DNA from: Methanobrevibacter arboriphilus
Lineage (GTDB): Archaea > Methanobacteriota > Methanobacteria > Methanobacteriales > Methanobacteriaceae
Direction: 5' to 3'
Length of the DNA stretch: 64,000 nucleotides
Assembly: GCF_019669925.1 (NCBI RefSeq)
Contig: NZ_AP019779.1
Coordinates: 1,193,001-1,257,000, forward strand
In this document: piece after piece, positions 10,218-20,056 of the stretch
Position numbering within the stretch: the stretch's first letter is position 1
How the letters are laid out: the number at the start of each line of letters is the position of its first letter
Made by a program: the position numbers and the translations under genes
The notes under the pieces: generated by a model
Told to the model about the DNA's origin: nothing
The model's database searches: none
Seen by the model: the letters and a program-made list of their open reading frames with translations, nothing else

Positions 10218-10307
10218 ATTCATAAACCTTTTAATTCAGTATTATTAGTATTTCTTTTTAATTATTTTATTCAATTTTAGAACAAATTTTAGAACTTTAC
10301 TGTATAA

Positions 10308-10370
10308 ATAAATTATATAAAGTACTATTTAAACCTTTGTAGTACATTATTGTACAGTATATATAATAAA
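10308..10370 (-). promoter_or_regulatory. Candidate trp promoter with TRP-box-like sites
   Basis: TGTACA, the TRP box bound by TrpY in Methanothermobacter, is present at 10351-10356. One-mismatch relatives AGTACA (10341-10346) and AGTACT (10321-10326) lie 10 and 30 bases away, all on the same helical face. On the minus strand a TATA-like stretch (about 10367-10358) lies just upstream of these sites, and a second (TTTATATAATT, 10321-10311) just downstream. Repression of trpE by a TrpY-like protein is inferred; the regulator gene is not in the window. Confidence 0.5.
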
Positions 10371-10756
10371 TATTCTGTCAAAATTCAATGAAAAATAAAA
10401 ATAATAAAATTAATGATAAAAGTAACAATAAGAATAAGAGTAATAAAAATAATAATAGTAATAATAATAGTGATAATATTAGTAATATTAATAGTAATAC
10501 TATAAAGGTAATGATAATATTGAAAATAAAGATCTAAAAATAGCAAAAAATAAAAAAAGAATAATATTAGATAAAAGTCTAATAAAAATAAAAAAGACTA
10601 AAAAATAAAAAGAACACTAAAATAAAGAAAATACTAAAAAGAATACTAAAAAGAATATTAAAAAAATAAAGAATTAATATAACTAATTTTAAAATAATGA
10701 ATAAATACAAAGATTAAATAAATAAAAATTAAATAGATAAAAAAATAATTTAACTA
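10371..10756. other. AT-rich gap between nrdD and the trp promoter
   Basis: A/T/G-poor-complexity DNA dominated by AATAAT and AAAAATAAA runs. No open frame, RNA gene or clear inverted repeat was found. Confidence 0.5.
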
Positions 10757-13075
10757 TTAACTATTCTCAAATCTATTTCTATCTACAAGTTCTTGCTTTT
10801 TACCAGCATTCCATCCACCAGATGAAGATTTAGCTCTGCCAACTTGTTGAACATACCCTGTTATTCTATCATACCATTCAACATCATCACGTTCACCACA
10901 AGTAGGACATTGATCATTCAAGCCCTTCATAAGAGTTTTACATTTAATACAAAAGCTCAATGCAGAACTATATGCCCAAAATCCGATATCAGACTTTTTA
11001 GCTATCTTATTTGTTAAACTCATTAAAGATTCTGGGTCAGAATAAGATTCACCCATAAATGCATGGAAAATATGACCTCCACCAGTTAAAGGATGGTATT
11101 TCTCTTCAATCTTAATTTTATCAACCAATGAAACATTTGAATTGACTGGAACATGCGAAGAGTTAGTATAATAATTAGCTCCAGATTCTCCTTGAGTAAT
11201 TACATTATCTGAAAATTTTTCTTTATCAAGAGTTGCAAACCTATAAGCAGTTGATTCTGCAGGAGTTTGCAAAATAGTCCATCTAAGACCAGTTTCTTTT
11301 TTAAGTTCCTGAGCTCTCTTATTCATATACTCTAATATTTCAACACCAAATTTGTTGGAATTAGGATCATCAATTCCAGATCCAAATAAAGACATTAACA
11401 TCTCATTAAGTCCTACAAAACCAAAAGACATAGTAGCATTTTCAATTCTATAATAAACATCATCTTCTACATCTTGATTAAGGAAAGGCAATAAATTATA
11501 ATTATTTAAACAATTAAGTCCCTGTTCTCTTCTAATATTTAATGCTCTAATACCAAGATCCATATAAGAATCAATGTACTCAAATACTTCAGATTCATCT
11601 CTAGATTGATAAGCAATTCTAGGAAGGTTCAAAGTAATGTAAGCTAAATTACCAGTTCTTAAACAGTCAGTATTCCAATCTCCAGTCCAATTATCCTGAA
11701 GACAAGTTCTACAACCCATATAATTAGCCATATTACCCCTATAATCAGGTAACATATTTGCAAAGTAAGCAGAACCATATTTAGCTGAAAGTTCATGAAC
11801 TTTAAGTAAATCTTCTGCATATTCATCTTTTAATGACTCTTTTCTAAGAGTATAGATAGTATTAGGGAAAAGATGAGGTTTTCCATCAGCATCCCCTTCA
11901 AGCAATATCTCAGTGAAAGCTCTTTGAAGCATCCGAGTCTCTTCCTCAAAATCACCATAAGTACCTACAATTTTCCCTTTAGGACCATAAGCAACTTCAT
12001 CTTGAAGGAATTTAGGAACACTAAATTCTAAGCCCATACTTGTGAAAGGAACTTGAGAACCCCTTGCTGCATAAGCCATGTTTAGATTATAAATTAACAT
12101 CTCAACAGCTTGTTTTACTTTATCATAAGGAAGACCGCTTGCAAAAGGAGCTACAAAAACATTCCAAAGAGACATACCTTGTCCACCAGACATATTTTGC
12201 TGTGCTGCAAGCATTATCTCTCCAGTATGATTCATTAAGGTTTCTATATGATTAGGAGCCCCAGCTACTGAAGTGTGATCACCAGTACCATCTACTTTAA
12301 GCCCATATTTAATAAAAGTACGAATATCATGTTGCATACAATTTAAAGGTCTTCCAGCGAAAAATTCAAGATCATGAATATGTATATCACCAGACATATG
12401 AGCATCAGCTAAATCTGATGGAAGCATCTGAAGTAATGCATATTGTTTTAAAGCTTCATCAGCTACATATTTATGAACACTTTCAGGGTTATGAATCATG
12501 TTAGCATTATCACGAGATCCATTTTCGATTAAGGAAGTAATATTAAAAACAGGAATACCTAAACGAGTATATCTACTTCTTAAATCCTCTAAACCATGTT
12601 CAACTAGCTTAGTGTTTACAATTTCCCTTATCATTGGAGCAGTAAGATATTCAACATTTAATTTTTTAAGTTCTTTCCAAACTTGAGAAGCAATCTCAAA
12701 AGCTGTTTCTTGTGAAGCACCAGTTTCTTCAACCAAAGTGTTAGCGATTTTAGCGAGATCAAAAGATTCAATTTTATCTCTTGAAGTTCTAACTTTTAAA
12801 GTAGTTGCAGCTAAATATTTATTAGCACTTTCTTCATCAATCTCTGATAATAATTCATAAACTATCTTTTTTATTTCTTTTGTTGAAATTCCATCATAAA
12901 CTGAAGAAGCAACATTAGAAAGTATTCTATCAGACTCAAAGTAAGGAGCTTCTACCATAACTAATGATTTTAAAAGTTTTTCATAGCTAAAACGCTCCAT
13001 TATCCCATTATTTTTTTTGACACATATTTTAACCTTATTTGATAAATCATCGGTTGTTTTTGTCTCGTTTTGCAT
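10757..13075 (-). CDS. nrdD: Anaerobic (class III) ribonucleoside-triphosphate reductase
   Basis: The 772-residue enzyme reduces NTPs to dNTPs with a glycyl radical. An N-terminal ATP-cone (about residues 10-100) gives allosteric control. The C-terminus has a zinc motif CIKC...CPTC, followed by RITGYVQQVGR, and a Gly-containing segment SSGGWNAGKKQE near the radical site. No intein interrupts it. A GTG at 13084 extends the frame by three codons, but GGGTG lies just upstream of ATG 13075, so that ATG is preferred. The activase NrdG is not adjacent. Fits a strict anaerobe. Confidence 0.94.
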   Translation of the reverse strand: MQNETKTTDDLSNKVKICVKKNNGIMERFSYEKLLKSLVMVEAPYFESDRILSNVASSVYDGISTKEIKKIVYELLSEIDEESANKYLAATTLKVRTSRDKIESFDLAKIANTLVEETGASQETAFEIASQVWKELKKLNVEYLTAPMIREIVNTKLVEHGLEDLRSRYTRLGIPVFNITSLIENGSRDNANMIHNPESVHKYVADEALKQYALLQMLPSDLADAHMSGDIHIHDLEFFAGRPLNCMQHDIRTFIKYGLKVDGTGDHTSVAGAPNHIETLMNHTGEIMLAAQQNMSGGQGMSLWNVFVAPFASGLPYDKVKQAVEMLIYNLNMAYAARGSQVPFTSMGLEFSVPKFLQDEVAYGPKGKIVGTYGDFEEETRMLQRAFTEILLEGDADGKPHLFPNTIYTLRKESLKDEYAEDLLKVHELSAKYGSAYFANMLPDYRGNMANYMGCRTCLQDNWTGDWNTDCLRTGNLAYITLNLPRIAYQSRDESEVFEYIDSYMDLGIRALNIRREQGLNCLNNYNLLPFLNQDVEDDVYYRIENATMSFGFVGLNEMLMSLFGSGIDDPNSNKFGVEILEYMNKRAQELKKETGLRWTILQTPAESTAYRFATLDKEKFSDNVITQGESGANYYTNSSHVPVNSNVSLVDKIKIEEKYHPLTGGGHIFHAFMGESYSDPESLMSLTNKIAKKSDIGFWAYSSALSFCIKCKTLMKGLNDQCPTCGERDDVEWYDRITGYVQQVGRAKSSSGGWNAGKKQELVDRNRFENS

Positions 13076-13160
13076 TGCCAACACCCATTTAATAATACAT
13101 ATAAATGTTCAATTTTAAAAATAATTTTTTAATAATCAAACTTACTATAGTAAATTAATT

Positions 13161-13266
13161 TTTAAATACAAATTAATATTTTAATTTAAATACAAACTAA
13201 TATTTTATTTAAATATAAACTAATATTTTAAAATTAATTTCATTTTAAATATGAATTAATAAGAAT
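13161..13266. repeat. Three to four tandem 23-24-bp AT-rich repeats upstream of nrdD
   Basis: Copies at 13161-13184, 13185-13207 and 13208-13231 follow TTTAAATAcAAAcTAATATT, plus two to four trailing A/T. They are nearly identical, with a degenerate fourth copy at about 13243-13266. They begin about 85 bases upstream of the nrdD start. The arrangement recalls iterons or multiple protein binding sites, but could be neutral slippage in AT-rich DNA. Confidence 0.65.
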
Positions 13267-13708
13267 TATTAATAATATTTATAAAAAGAAATATATAAAT
13301 ATTCGTATGATATCAAACAAATAATATGATATAATAATTAGCGAATTTACATACATACCCATGAATTTTCATAAAAAATTAATAATTCATTGTCTAATTA
13401 TATGTAAAATCTAACATATATAACTTCCTAAATTTTTAATAAAAACGAATTATTCTAATAGCCATTAAATAAATGAAAATAATCAAAAATTAGAGAATTA
13501 TTAAATTAATTAAACAAAATATAAAAATAAATCTTAATTCTAAACAAATAAAAAGAATAAACAAAATATCTAAAGATTAATTACAAAAAATATCTTCTAT
13601 AATACAAATATCATTTAAATAAGAATATCTAATAAATAGAAAGTATCTAAAATAAATGAAAAATATCTTTTAAACAAATAATCTATGAAAAAATTCTAAT
13701 GAAAAGTA
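13267..13708. other. AT-rich gap between polC and nrdD
   Basis: Contains a repeated TATGATAT pair near 13306-13332, flanked by ATTCG and CGAAT, and otherwise unstructured A/T-rich sequence. No gene found. Confidence 0.45.
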
Positions 13709-16700
13709 TTATAAGAAAATATCAAGAGAACTTTGTTTAGATTTATCACTTTCAAAAAGAGAATCGATACCAAACTCCTGTATTTCTAATCTTTGAGTTA
13801 AATAATGAGTTATAGGATATCTAGCTACTAAATCCCTTGATATTTCAAGATATTTAGTTACTGATCCTTTTGAAACACTTAAAACTAAATCTGATCCACA
13901 TTTACATTTTCCTGTGAGAGGCATTCTTCTATATTTAGAACCACAAGAAGTACATCGAACTTTTTGCTTTGAAAATGCTCTTACATTACCCATAATATCT
14001 GGAAGGAAATGAGAACTTAATACTCCTTCAACAACACCCCTTTGATCAACAGCTCGAATCTTTTCAGCTAATTCAATCTGTGATTCCACTTTTTCTTTCA
14101 TAGAAGGAAGAGTTTTATATAAACATATATTAGGACCTGCATGAATATTAGAAGTATTATGAGAAAACATCAAATCTTCATATTGTTTATATGTTCCCAA
14201 ATGCATTGAAACATTATCAACTAAATCCAAAGCATCTGAAGGTTTAACACCCTCATAAGTTTTCTCAAAGAAGCCTTCTGAAAAATGAGCTAAAACATCA
14301 ATATTATGGGACTCATCATCGATTTCCTCAGGATCAATTCTTGAAGATAAAACCAAAGGAGCATCCATACTCCCACCACGAGTACTAGGAAGATATGATT
14401 TTGAAAAATTAATTAAAGCATCAAGAAGTAACATAACAGAATCTTCATCACTATCACAATTCCTTCTTTTTGCAGAATGGAAATAAGGATGAGCATAACA
14501 AGCTAAAGCCTTTGTAAAACCCACAATACGGCCTAAAACACCAGCAGAGGTATGAGGAGCAAGACCTACTATTAAATTACCTATTAAATCTTGTTTTTTA
14601 TTTACATTATAAAATCTATCCATAGAATAAAATTTATCAAGTAAATCATCCACATAATTAGCTACATTAACTAAATAATCCCCACAATTGTTAGATATAA
14701 CTACATCTTGGACTTTTAGCTCGATCACTTGGTTTTCATCTTCAATAGGATTTCCATAAGCATCTTTATCATAACCCATTTCAAGTAGTTTTTCTACAGT
14801 TACTCCAATTTCTTTAGGAATGAAATGGGTTAGAGGAAGGTCTGTGGAATCATGCCTAATTGTAGCATCTTTAAATGTGAATACTTCATTTTTAGCTCTC
14901 AAAACACCCTTTTCAAGAGGTTCAGGAAGTTTTGATTCAGAAATCATTCCTATAACTCCTTTAATCTCATCTACTCGCCTATATGAAACATTATCAGAAG
15001 CTTTTCTTAACATTCCAGATAAATTTATATTTTTACGACCTGGAGATCCAATTTCAGTAGGAGAGCCACAATGAGGGCAAATTGAATTAAATGAACTCAA
15101 CTGACATTGAGGATTTGTACAAACCCTTCTAGATAATTCAACAGCTATTTTTCCTTTTTTAGATGCTTCAGCCACAAGCCGTCTGTTTCCACCGAAATTT
15201 CCTATAGGGAATAAAACATGAGGAGCAGGGCGCATTAATCTTTCTTTAGATTTTTCTGGCCTTCCAACTCGAGTTCCAATGTATATAGGGGCTTTATCTT
15301 TTATTAGAACTGGAGAAACATTATTTAAAGCTTCAAGACTTGATATATTAGGATTATATAAATCATCCTTAGATATCTCTTTAGATAAAGTATGAATTAG
15401 TGCATAAGCATCATCAGGATTTAAAATAACCTTAACATCCTCATTTTTATCAATTCTTCCTTCAATTTTATGAGGAACGCCAATAATCTCTAAAATTCGT
15501 TTTTCAAAAGATAAATCAAGTTTAAACTCTTTATCATTTTCATCATAACTTTTTTTATATTTATTTATCCATTTAATTAAAGAATTTAAATCTTTCATAG
15601 AAATATCATTATAGCAATATGTATACAAAGGATGTAAAGGAATATCATACTTTTTTGAAATTTCAAAAGCTTCTTCAGCAGAAATATAACTATATTCAGG
15701 CATTTCTAATTTACCAAGATTTTCTAAAGTTAAATCAGGATTTGAATCCAAAAGAAAATCGTTTTCATCAAAAATACTTGAATTTTTAATAGTTTCAATC
15801 CACCATTCTTCACACCAAGCTGAAGGAAGAAGAGTCTGATTATTTCTTAAAAATTCTCCAAAAGCTACTAACATATCACCTAAAAATAAGATTTCAGCTA
15901 CTTGACCCTTAACAGCCTTTGCCTCTTTTACAGAATTAATTTTAACTACATTACCATTTTTTAATTTTATAATAGGCCCTTCAATTGAATCTACTGGAAC
16001 AACACAATTTCCTTTGCCAGGTCTTTCAATTTTAAGTTGAGTTCCAACAGCTAAAAATTCAAGAAGCTGCATTGTAGCAGGATTTACGCCCATAGCTGCA
16101 AGTCCAGTATTTCTACTTCTTCCATATCGTAATCTAAATCCTCCTTTTTCTGAAGGATAACCTAAAACTGGACGTCCACCAATAATATCCTGAATATATT
16201 TAGCATTTTCTTTAGCAGCCTCATGCTTAGATTTTTCTTCTTTATTTTCTTTCTTATTTTCCTGTTTATCATCTTGTTTATCTTTATTTTTCTTTTTTTC
16301 TTTTGAATAACCTTCTAACCAATCCCAACCATCAAGTTTAAGAGTGTGAGAATATTTTAAGACTTTTGCAGATTTTTGAATAATACCTTCAACCATTGCA
16401 AGTAATGCTCCTCCCCTAATGTTATTAGTTTCAACACGCTCTAAATCCCTATGAGATACTTCAACCTGGTCAGTTTGTTCGCCAGTAACTTCAACAGGAA
16501 TATTTTGAGCTGCAAGGCGTACTTCTTCAGGTTTTGGAGAATATTGAAGATTAGTAACCTCTGATTCATAAAGTTCAACTTCTTCTACATATCTCTCAAT
16601 TTCTGCATCGATTGGTTTATAATTACTAAGATTAGTAGCTACTTTAATACAATCCCCAATGAGAACAGCAAGCGCTGCAGCAGTTCCTCCTGCACTTCTA

Positions 16701-17212
16701 ATTGGGCCTGCAAAATAAACAGCTAAATATTCTGTTCCATCAAAGTTTTTTTTAATTTTAACCTTAGCTATACCTTCTATAGGAGCTGCTACTACACCTT
16801 CTGTTAAAATAGCTAAAGCTGTTCTTAAAGCTTGATCTGCAATCTGTTCCCTTTTTGAATCGAATGTTTCTCCAAAAGATTCATATACTTTTTTCTCTTT
16901 TCTTCTACCATTATTATTTAAATCTTCTTCGATTTTCTGAGAAGATATTTCAGCAGCTAATTTAAATGCAATTTTTTCACGAGACCATGAAGGATTTTTT
17001 TCTTCAAGTTCTTTCATCCTTTTAGCTACTCCCACAGGACCAACAAGTCCTTCAACCCTTTCAGCTAAATCTTTAGCTAAAGGAATTTCAGTTTCAGTTT
17101 CAACATCAAATCCTTTAGAACGAGCCTCATTAGCTATTTTATAGAGATAATGGGTTTCTTTTTCTAGTTTTTCAAAATAATCCATTTTTATAGTGTTTTC
17201 AGAATCTTCCAT
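13709..17212 (-). CDS. polC: DNA polymerase II large subunit (family D, DP2)
   Basis: The 1167-residue catalytic subunit of the archaeal replicative polymerase PolD pairs with the exonuclease subunit DP1 (not in the window). The active-site block RRNCDSDEDSVMLLLD lies near residue 917, with its two aspartates kept. The position I know as Gly in Pyrococcus (NCDGDED) is Ser here. Zinc-binding clusters occur near residue 700 (CTNPQC...CPHC) and near 1087 (CTSCG...CKCG). About residues 300-335 are a Lys/Glu/Asn low-complexity insertion. The frame is continuous, with no intein at the active-site block where some archaea carry one. Confidence 0.96.
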   Translation of the reverse strand: MEDSENTIKMDYFEKLEKETHYLYKIANEARSKGFDVETETEIPLAKDLAERVEGLVGPVGVAKRMKELEEKNPSWSREKIAFKLAAEISSQKIEEDLNNNGRRKEKKVYESFGETFDSKREQIADQALRTALAILTEGVVAAPIEGIAKVKIKKNFDGTEYLAVYFAGPIRSAGGTAAALAVLIGDCIKVATNLSNYKPIDAEIERYVEEVELYESEVTNLQYSPKPEEVRLAAQNIPVEVTGEQTDQVEVSHRDLERVETNNIRGGALLAMVEGIIQKSAKVLKYSHTLKLDGWDWLEGYSKEKKKNKDKQDDKQENKKENKEEKSKHEAAKENAKYIQDIIGGRPVLGYPSEKGGFRLRYGRSRNTGLAAMGVNPATMQLLEFLAVGTQLKIERPGKGNCVVPVDSIEGPIIKLKNGNVVKINSVKEAKAVKGQVAEILFLGDMLVAFGEFLRNNQTLLPSAWCEEWWIETIKNSSIFDENDFLLDSNPDLTLENLGKLEMPEYSYISAEEAFEISKKYDIPLHPLYTYCYNDISMKDLNSLIKWINKYKKSYDENDKEFKLDLSFEKRILEIIGVPHKIEGRIDKNEDVKVILNPDDAYALIHTLSKEISKDDLYNPNISSLEALNNVSPVLIKDKAPIYIGTRVGRPEKSKERLMRPAPHVLFPIGNFGGNRRLVAEASKKGKIAVELSRRVCTNPQCQLSSFNSICPHCGSPTEIGSPGRKNINLSGMLRKASDNVSYRRVDEIKGVIGMISESKLPEPLEKGVLRAKNEVFTFKDATIRHDSTDLPLTHFIPKEIGVTVEKLLEMGYDKDAYGNPIEDENQVIELKVQDVVISNNCGDYLVNVANYVDDLLDKFYSMDRFYNVNKKQDLIGNLIVGLAPHTSAGVLGRIVGFTKALACYAHPYFHSAKRRNCDSDEDSVMLLLDALINFSKSYLPSTRGGSMDAPLVLSSRIDPEEIDDESHNIDVLAHFSEGFFEKTYEGVKPSDALDLVDNVSMHLGTYKQYEDLMFSHNTSNIHAGPNICLYKTLPSMKEKVESQIELAEKIRAVDQRGVVEGVLSSHFLPDIMGNVRAFSKQKVRCTSCGSKYRRMPLTGKCKCGSDLVLSVSKGSVTKYLEISRDLVARYPITHYLTQRLEIQEFGIDSLFESDKSKQSSLDIFL

Positions 17213-17806
17213 CTTACCTAATACATCCTTTAATTAGCTATAACTAAAAAGTAATCCAGATCAGCAAACATTACACTAAAAAAACAATATTTATATGGTT
17301 GTGCAAAGTTTATATTACTATGTAATCTTTTGTTCAAACTAGTATTTATTGTTAAGGGTTTAGTTAATTTTATAAATCTCAGTAAAATAATATCAAAAAT
17401 TATTAAATAATTAAAACTAAGATTTTAATTAAATTAAGATTAATAAAAATAAAATTAATAATATTAAATAAGGTAGTGAATTAAATTTAAGATAGTGAAT
17501 TAAACAAGAAAAGTTACTAATATTAAAAATAAAAATTAATGATATTTAAAATAAATAAAATTAGTAATAAATAAAATTAGTAATAAGCAAAATTAGTAAT
17601 ATTAAAAATAATATTAATATAAGTATAGTTCAGTTTATAAACATACTTATAAAAATATTCTAATTATAAACACATTTTAATAATATTACTATAAGTATAA
17701 ATATAAGAAATAATATAATATTTATCAATATTAAATTTATTTATATTTATTATAATCGTATTTATAATCTATTATACTATATTTATATTTCATTATAGGT
17801 GATAAA
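17213..17806. repeat. Intergenic gap with short tandem repeats
   Basis: The gap between divergent polC and Sec61-beta contains three head-to-tail copies of a 16-base unit (AATAAATAAAATTAGT) at 17550-17597, and a duplicated TAAGrTAGTGAATTAAA near 17470-17505. A TATA-like TTTATAAT at 17761 is well placed for the Sec61-beta gene. No RNA gene or further frame seen. Confidence 0.5.
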
Positions 17807-17965
17807 ATGGCAAAAAAAGATCAAAATATGCTTCCTCCTACAGGAGCAGGATTAGTACGATACTTTGATGAAGAAAGTACTGGGCCTAAAATTTCTCCAG
17901 AGGGAGTTGTTATTGCAACAATAATTTTAGGAATCTTCTGTTTTATATTAAACTTTTCAAATTAA
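17807..17965 (+). CDS. Preprotein translocase subunit Sec61-beta
   Basis: This 52-residue protein is the small, nonessential partner of SecY and SecE in the membrane translocon. MLPPTGAGLVRYFDEE...GPKISPEGVV followed by a single C-terminal transmembrane helix (about residues 34-50) is the archaeal Sec61-beta pattern. The ATG is preceded by a perfect AGGTGAT. Confidence 0.92.
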   Translation: MAKKDQNMLPPTGAGLVRYFDEESTGPKISPEGVVIATIILGIFCFILNFSN

Positions 17966-18116
17966 AAATAATAAAATTTTTTTCTAAAACAAAATAATAT
18001 AATTTATCTAAAATAAAATAATATTATTTCTAATATTATATTATCTCTAAATATTATATTATCTAATTATATAATTCTACTTATTATCTAATTCTAATTA
18101 ACTTATTTTTAAATAT

Positions 18117-19319
18117 TTAACAAGTAGAGAGCAAATCAAGCTTTCTTGCAACAAATTTAATAGTTCCACCTTGTAAAATTACTGAGATTATTGTAATAAA
18201 AAATACAACATTAAATATTGTATAAGCCTCAGGAATTCCTGCAACTAAAGGGTATGTAGCAAAAACTATAGGAACCGCTCCTTTAATTCCTGTCCACGAC
18301 AGAAATACTTTTTCTTTTAAACTCACTTTAAATGGGATCAACGAAGTGAAAACAGCAATAGGTCTAGAAATAAACATTAAAGCTATTGCTATTGCTATAC
18401 TAATTCCAGCAGTTTCTAATAGCTGATTTGGGAAAATAAACAACCCTAAAACTAAAAACATTATAACCTGCATAAGCCATGCTAACCCTTCGAAGAAAGT
18501 TGTATTTGTTTCATTAGATAATTTAGCATCTTTTATCATTTTAGCATTGCCTATCATTATTCCTGCAATATAAACAGCTAAAAATCCATTTGCACCAACT
18601 ATTTCAGAAATTGAAAAAGTTAAAACAGCTAAAGCAACTAAAAGAACAGGATATAAACCTTTAACATCTAAATTAACATTTTCAAATAGCTTTACAGATA
18701 ATTTGCCAGATATAACTCCAAATACTGCCCCAAGAATTAAAGACTTCAAAAATAAAAATATAATACCTTCAATAGAAGTTGTTGGGTGAGTTAATAGTTC
18801 TAAAAAACTAATAGTAAGTACATAAGCCATTGGGTCATTTGCTCCACTTTCAAGTTCAAGAGTTTCAGCAAGATTTTTTTTCAATTTTATTTTTCCAGAC
18901 CTAAAAATTGAGAATACCGCTGCTGCATCAGTAGAAGAAATAATAGAACCCATTAATAAAGAAAGAACTATATCTATTCCCAATAAATAATGAATAAGTA
19001 ATCCAGTAGCAATAGCTGTTATCAAAACACCAACAGTAGCTAGAACAGCTCCTCTAGAAGCTATTGGCTTCATTTTCTTAGTATTAGTATCCAAACCACC
19101 AGAAAACATTATTATAATTAATGCAAATATACTAATATACTGAATATATGCATAATTATCAACAGAAGGAGTAAAAAGAGTATTTCCATTGAAAAAAAGT
19201 CCAAGCAGTAAAAAAACAATGAGAGTTGGGACACCAATATAAGAAGAAAGTTTACTTAATAATACACCAGCTAAAAGTAAAGAACCTATAGCTAAAAGTA
19301 TAAGTTGAATATCAATCAT
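18117..19319 (-). CDS. Cation:proton antiporter (NhaP/CPA1 type)
   Basis: The 400-residue integral membrane protein has about 12 hydrophobic segments. ELESGANDP (about residues 153-161) is the ion-binding ESGxNDP motif of NhaP-like antiporters; SSTDAAAVF and the late WTGIKGAVPIVFA segment are also family signatures. It would exchange Na+ or K+ for H+ across the cytoplasmic membrane. The cytoplasmic RCK or CorC-like C-terminal domain seen in some relatives (CvrA) is absent. Ion specificity cannot be told from sequence. Confidence 0.87.
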   Translation of the reverse strand: MIDIQLILLAIGSLLLAGVLLSKLSSYIGVPTLIVFLLLGLFFNGNTLFTPSVDNYAYIQYISIFALIIIMFSGGLDTNTKKMKPIASRGAVLATVGVLITAIATGLLIHYLLGIDIVLSLLMGSIISSTDAAAVFSIFRSGKIKLKKNLAETLELESGANDPMAYVLTISFLELLTHPTTSIEGIIFLFLKSLILGAVFGVISGKLSVKLFENVNLDVKGLYPVLLVALAVLTFSISEIVGANGFLAVYIAGIMIGNAKMIKDAKLSNETNTTFFEGLAWLMQVIMFLVLGLFIFPNQLLETAGISIAIAIALMFISRPIAVFTSLIPFKVSLKEKVFLSWTGIKGAVPIVFATYPLVAGIPEAYTIFNVVFFITIISVILQGGTIKFVARKLDLLSTC

Positions 19320-19563
19320 CTTAAATTTTCCATAACCCGATATTAAATTTTTAATTAATTATATTAAATTAACTTTAATTATATTAAATTTTTAATTTTA
19401 TTTTCAATTTATATAATATAAAAACTATATTTAAGAAAACATTAAGTTCTAAAATAAATTAAAATAATATTTCTGAGTTTTATATTATTACAATATTTTA
19501 TCTAATTTTTTTATTATATAAGCTTTTTGCCTTGATTTTGAAACAAAAACATTGAAAGATAGT

Positions 19564-19818
19564 TTATGGATTTATTTCTTCAATATTAAAGATAGCTATA
19601 GCACTAACCGCTTCATCACCTATATAAAAACGAAGATTATTTTCATCAATTTGTAACCTATTAAATGCAAGTGTTACCTTATTAATAAATATAAAATGAA
19701 TTTTTTCAAATTGATATGATATATCATTTTTATTTTGTAAAAATACTGGTTTTAATCCATTATCTAACTCATCAGATTCGATTTTTTTGAAAATATTAAC
19801 TAAATCCTTTTGATCCAT
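19564..19818 (-). CDS. Small protein of unknown function (84 aa)
   Basis: A short soluble protein, MDQKDLVNIFKKIESDEL..., ending FNIEEINP. I do not recognise a family. The frame extends to an ATG at 19854, but AGGTG lies a few bases upstream of ATG 19818 within that extension, so the shorter form is chosen. It has alternating polar/hydrophobic stretches suggesting a small alpha/beta fold and no membrane segment. It lies between two membrane protein genes on the same strand with gaps over 200 bases on both sides. Confidence 0.6.
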   Translation of the reverse strand: MDQKDLVNIFKKIESDELDNGLKPVFLQNKNDISYQFEKIHFIFINKVTLAFNRLQIDENNLRFYIGDEAVSAIAIFNIEEINP

Positions 19819-20056
19819 CAAAAACACCTGTAAAATTATAAAAGTTAAAAACATATTGATTAGAATTATACTAGATTAAAACACATATTAGATTAAAATA
19901 TATTCAGTTAGAAATATATTTAGTTTATAATATATCATGTTAAAGTATATAAATTAAAAAATATTAGGTTAAAAATATTAACTAATCTAAAGAAATATTA
20001 AGAAGTTAAACATTATTAAGCTGAAAAATATTAAGATAAAAAAGTATTATTAATAT

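Noticed and set aside
13301-13346. TATGATAT direct repeat flanked by ATTCG/CGAAT as an NrdR-like box
   Set aside because: Does not match the NrdR consensus, archaeal NrdR is rare, and it is over 200 bases from the nrdD start.
13709-17212. Possible intein in polC or nrdD
   Set aside because: Both proteins are continuous at the known insertion blocks and have normal lengths apart from low-complexity insertions.
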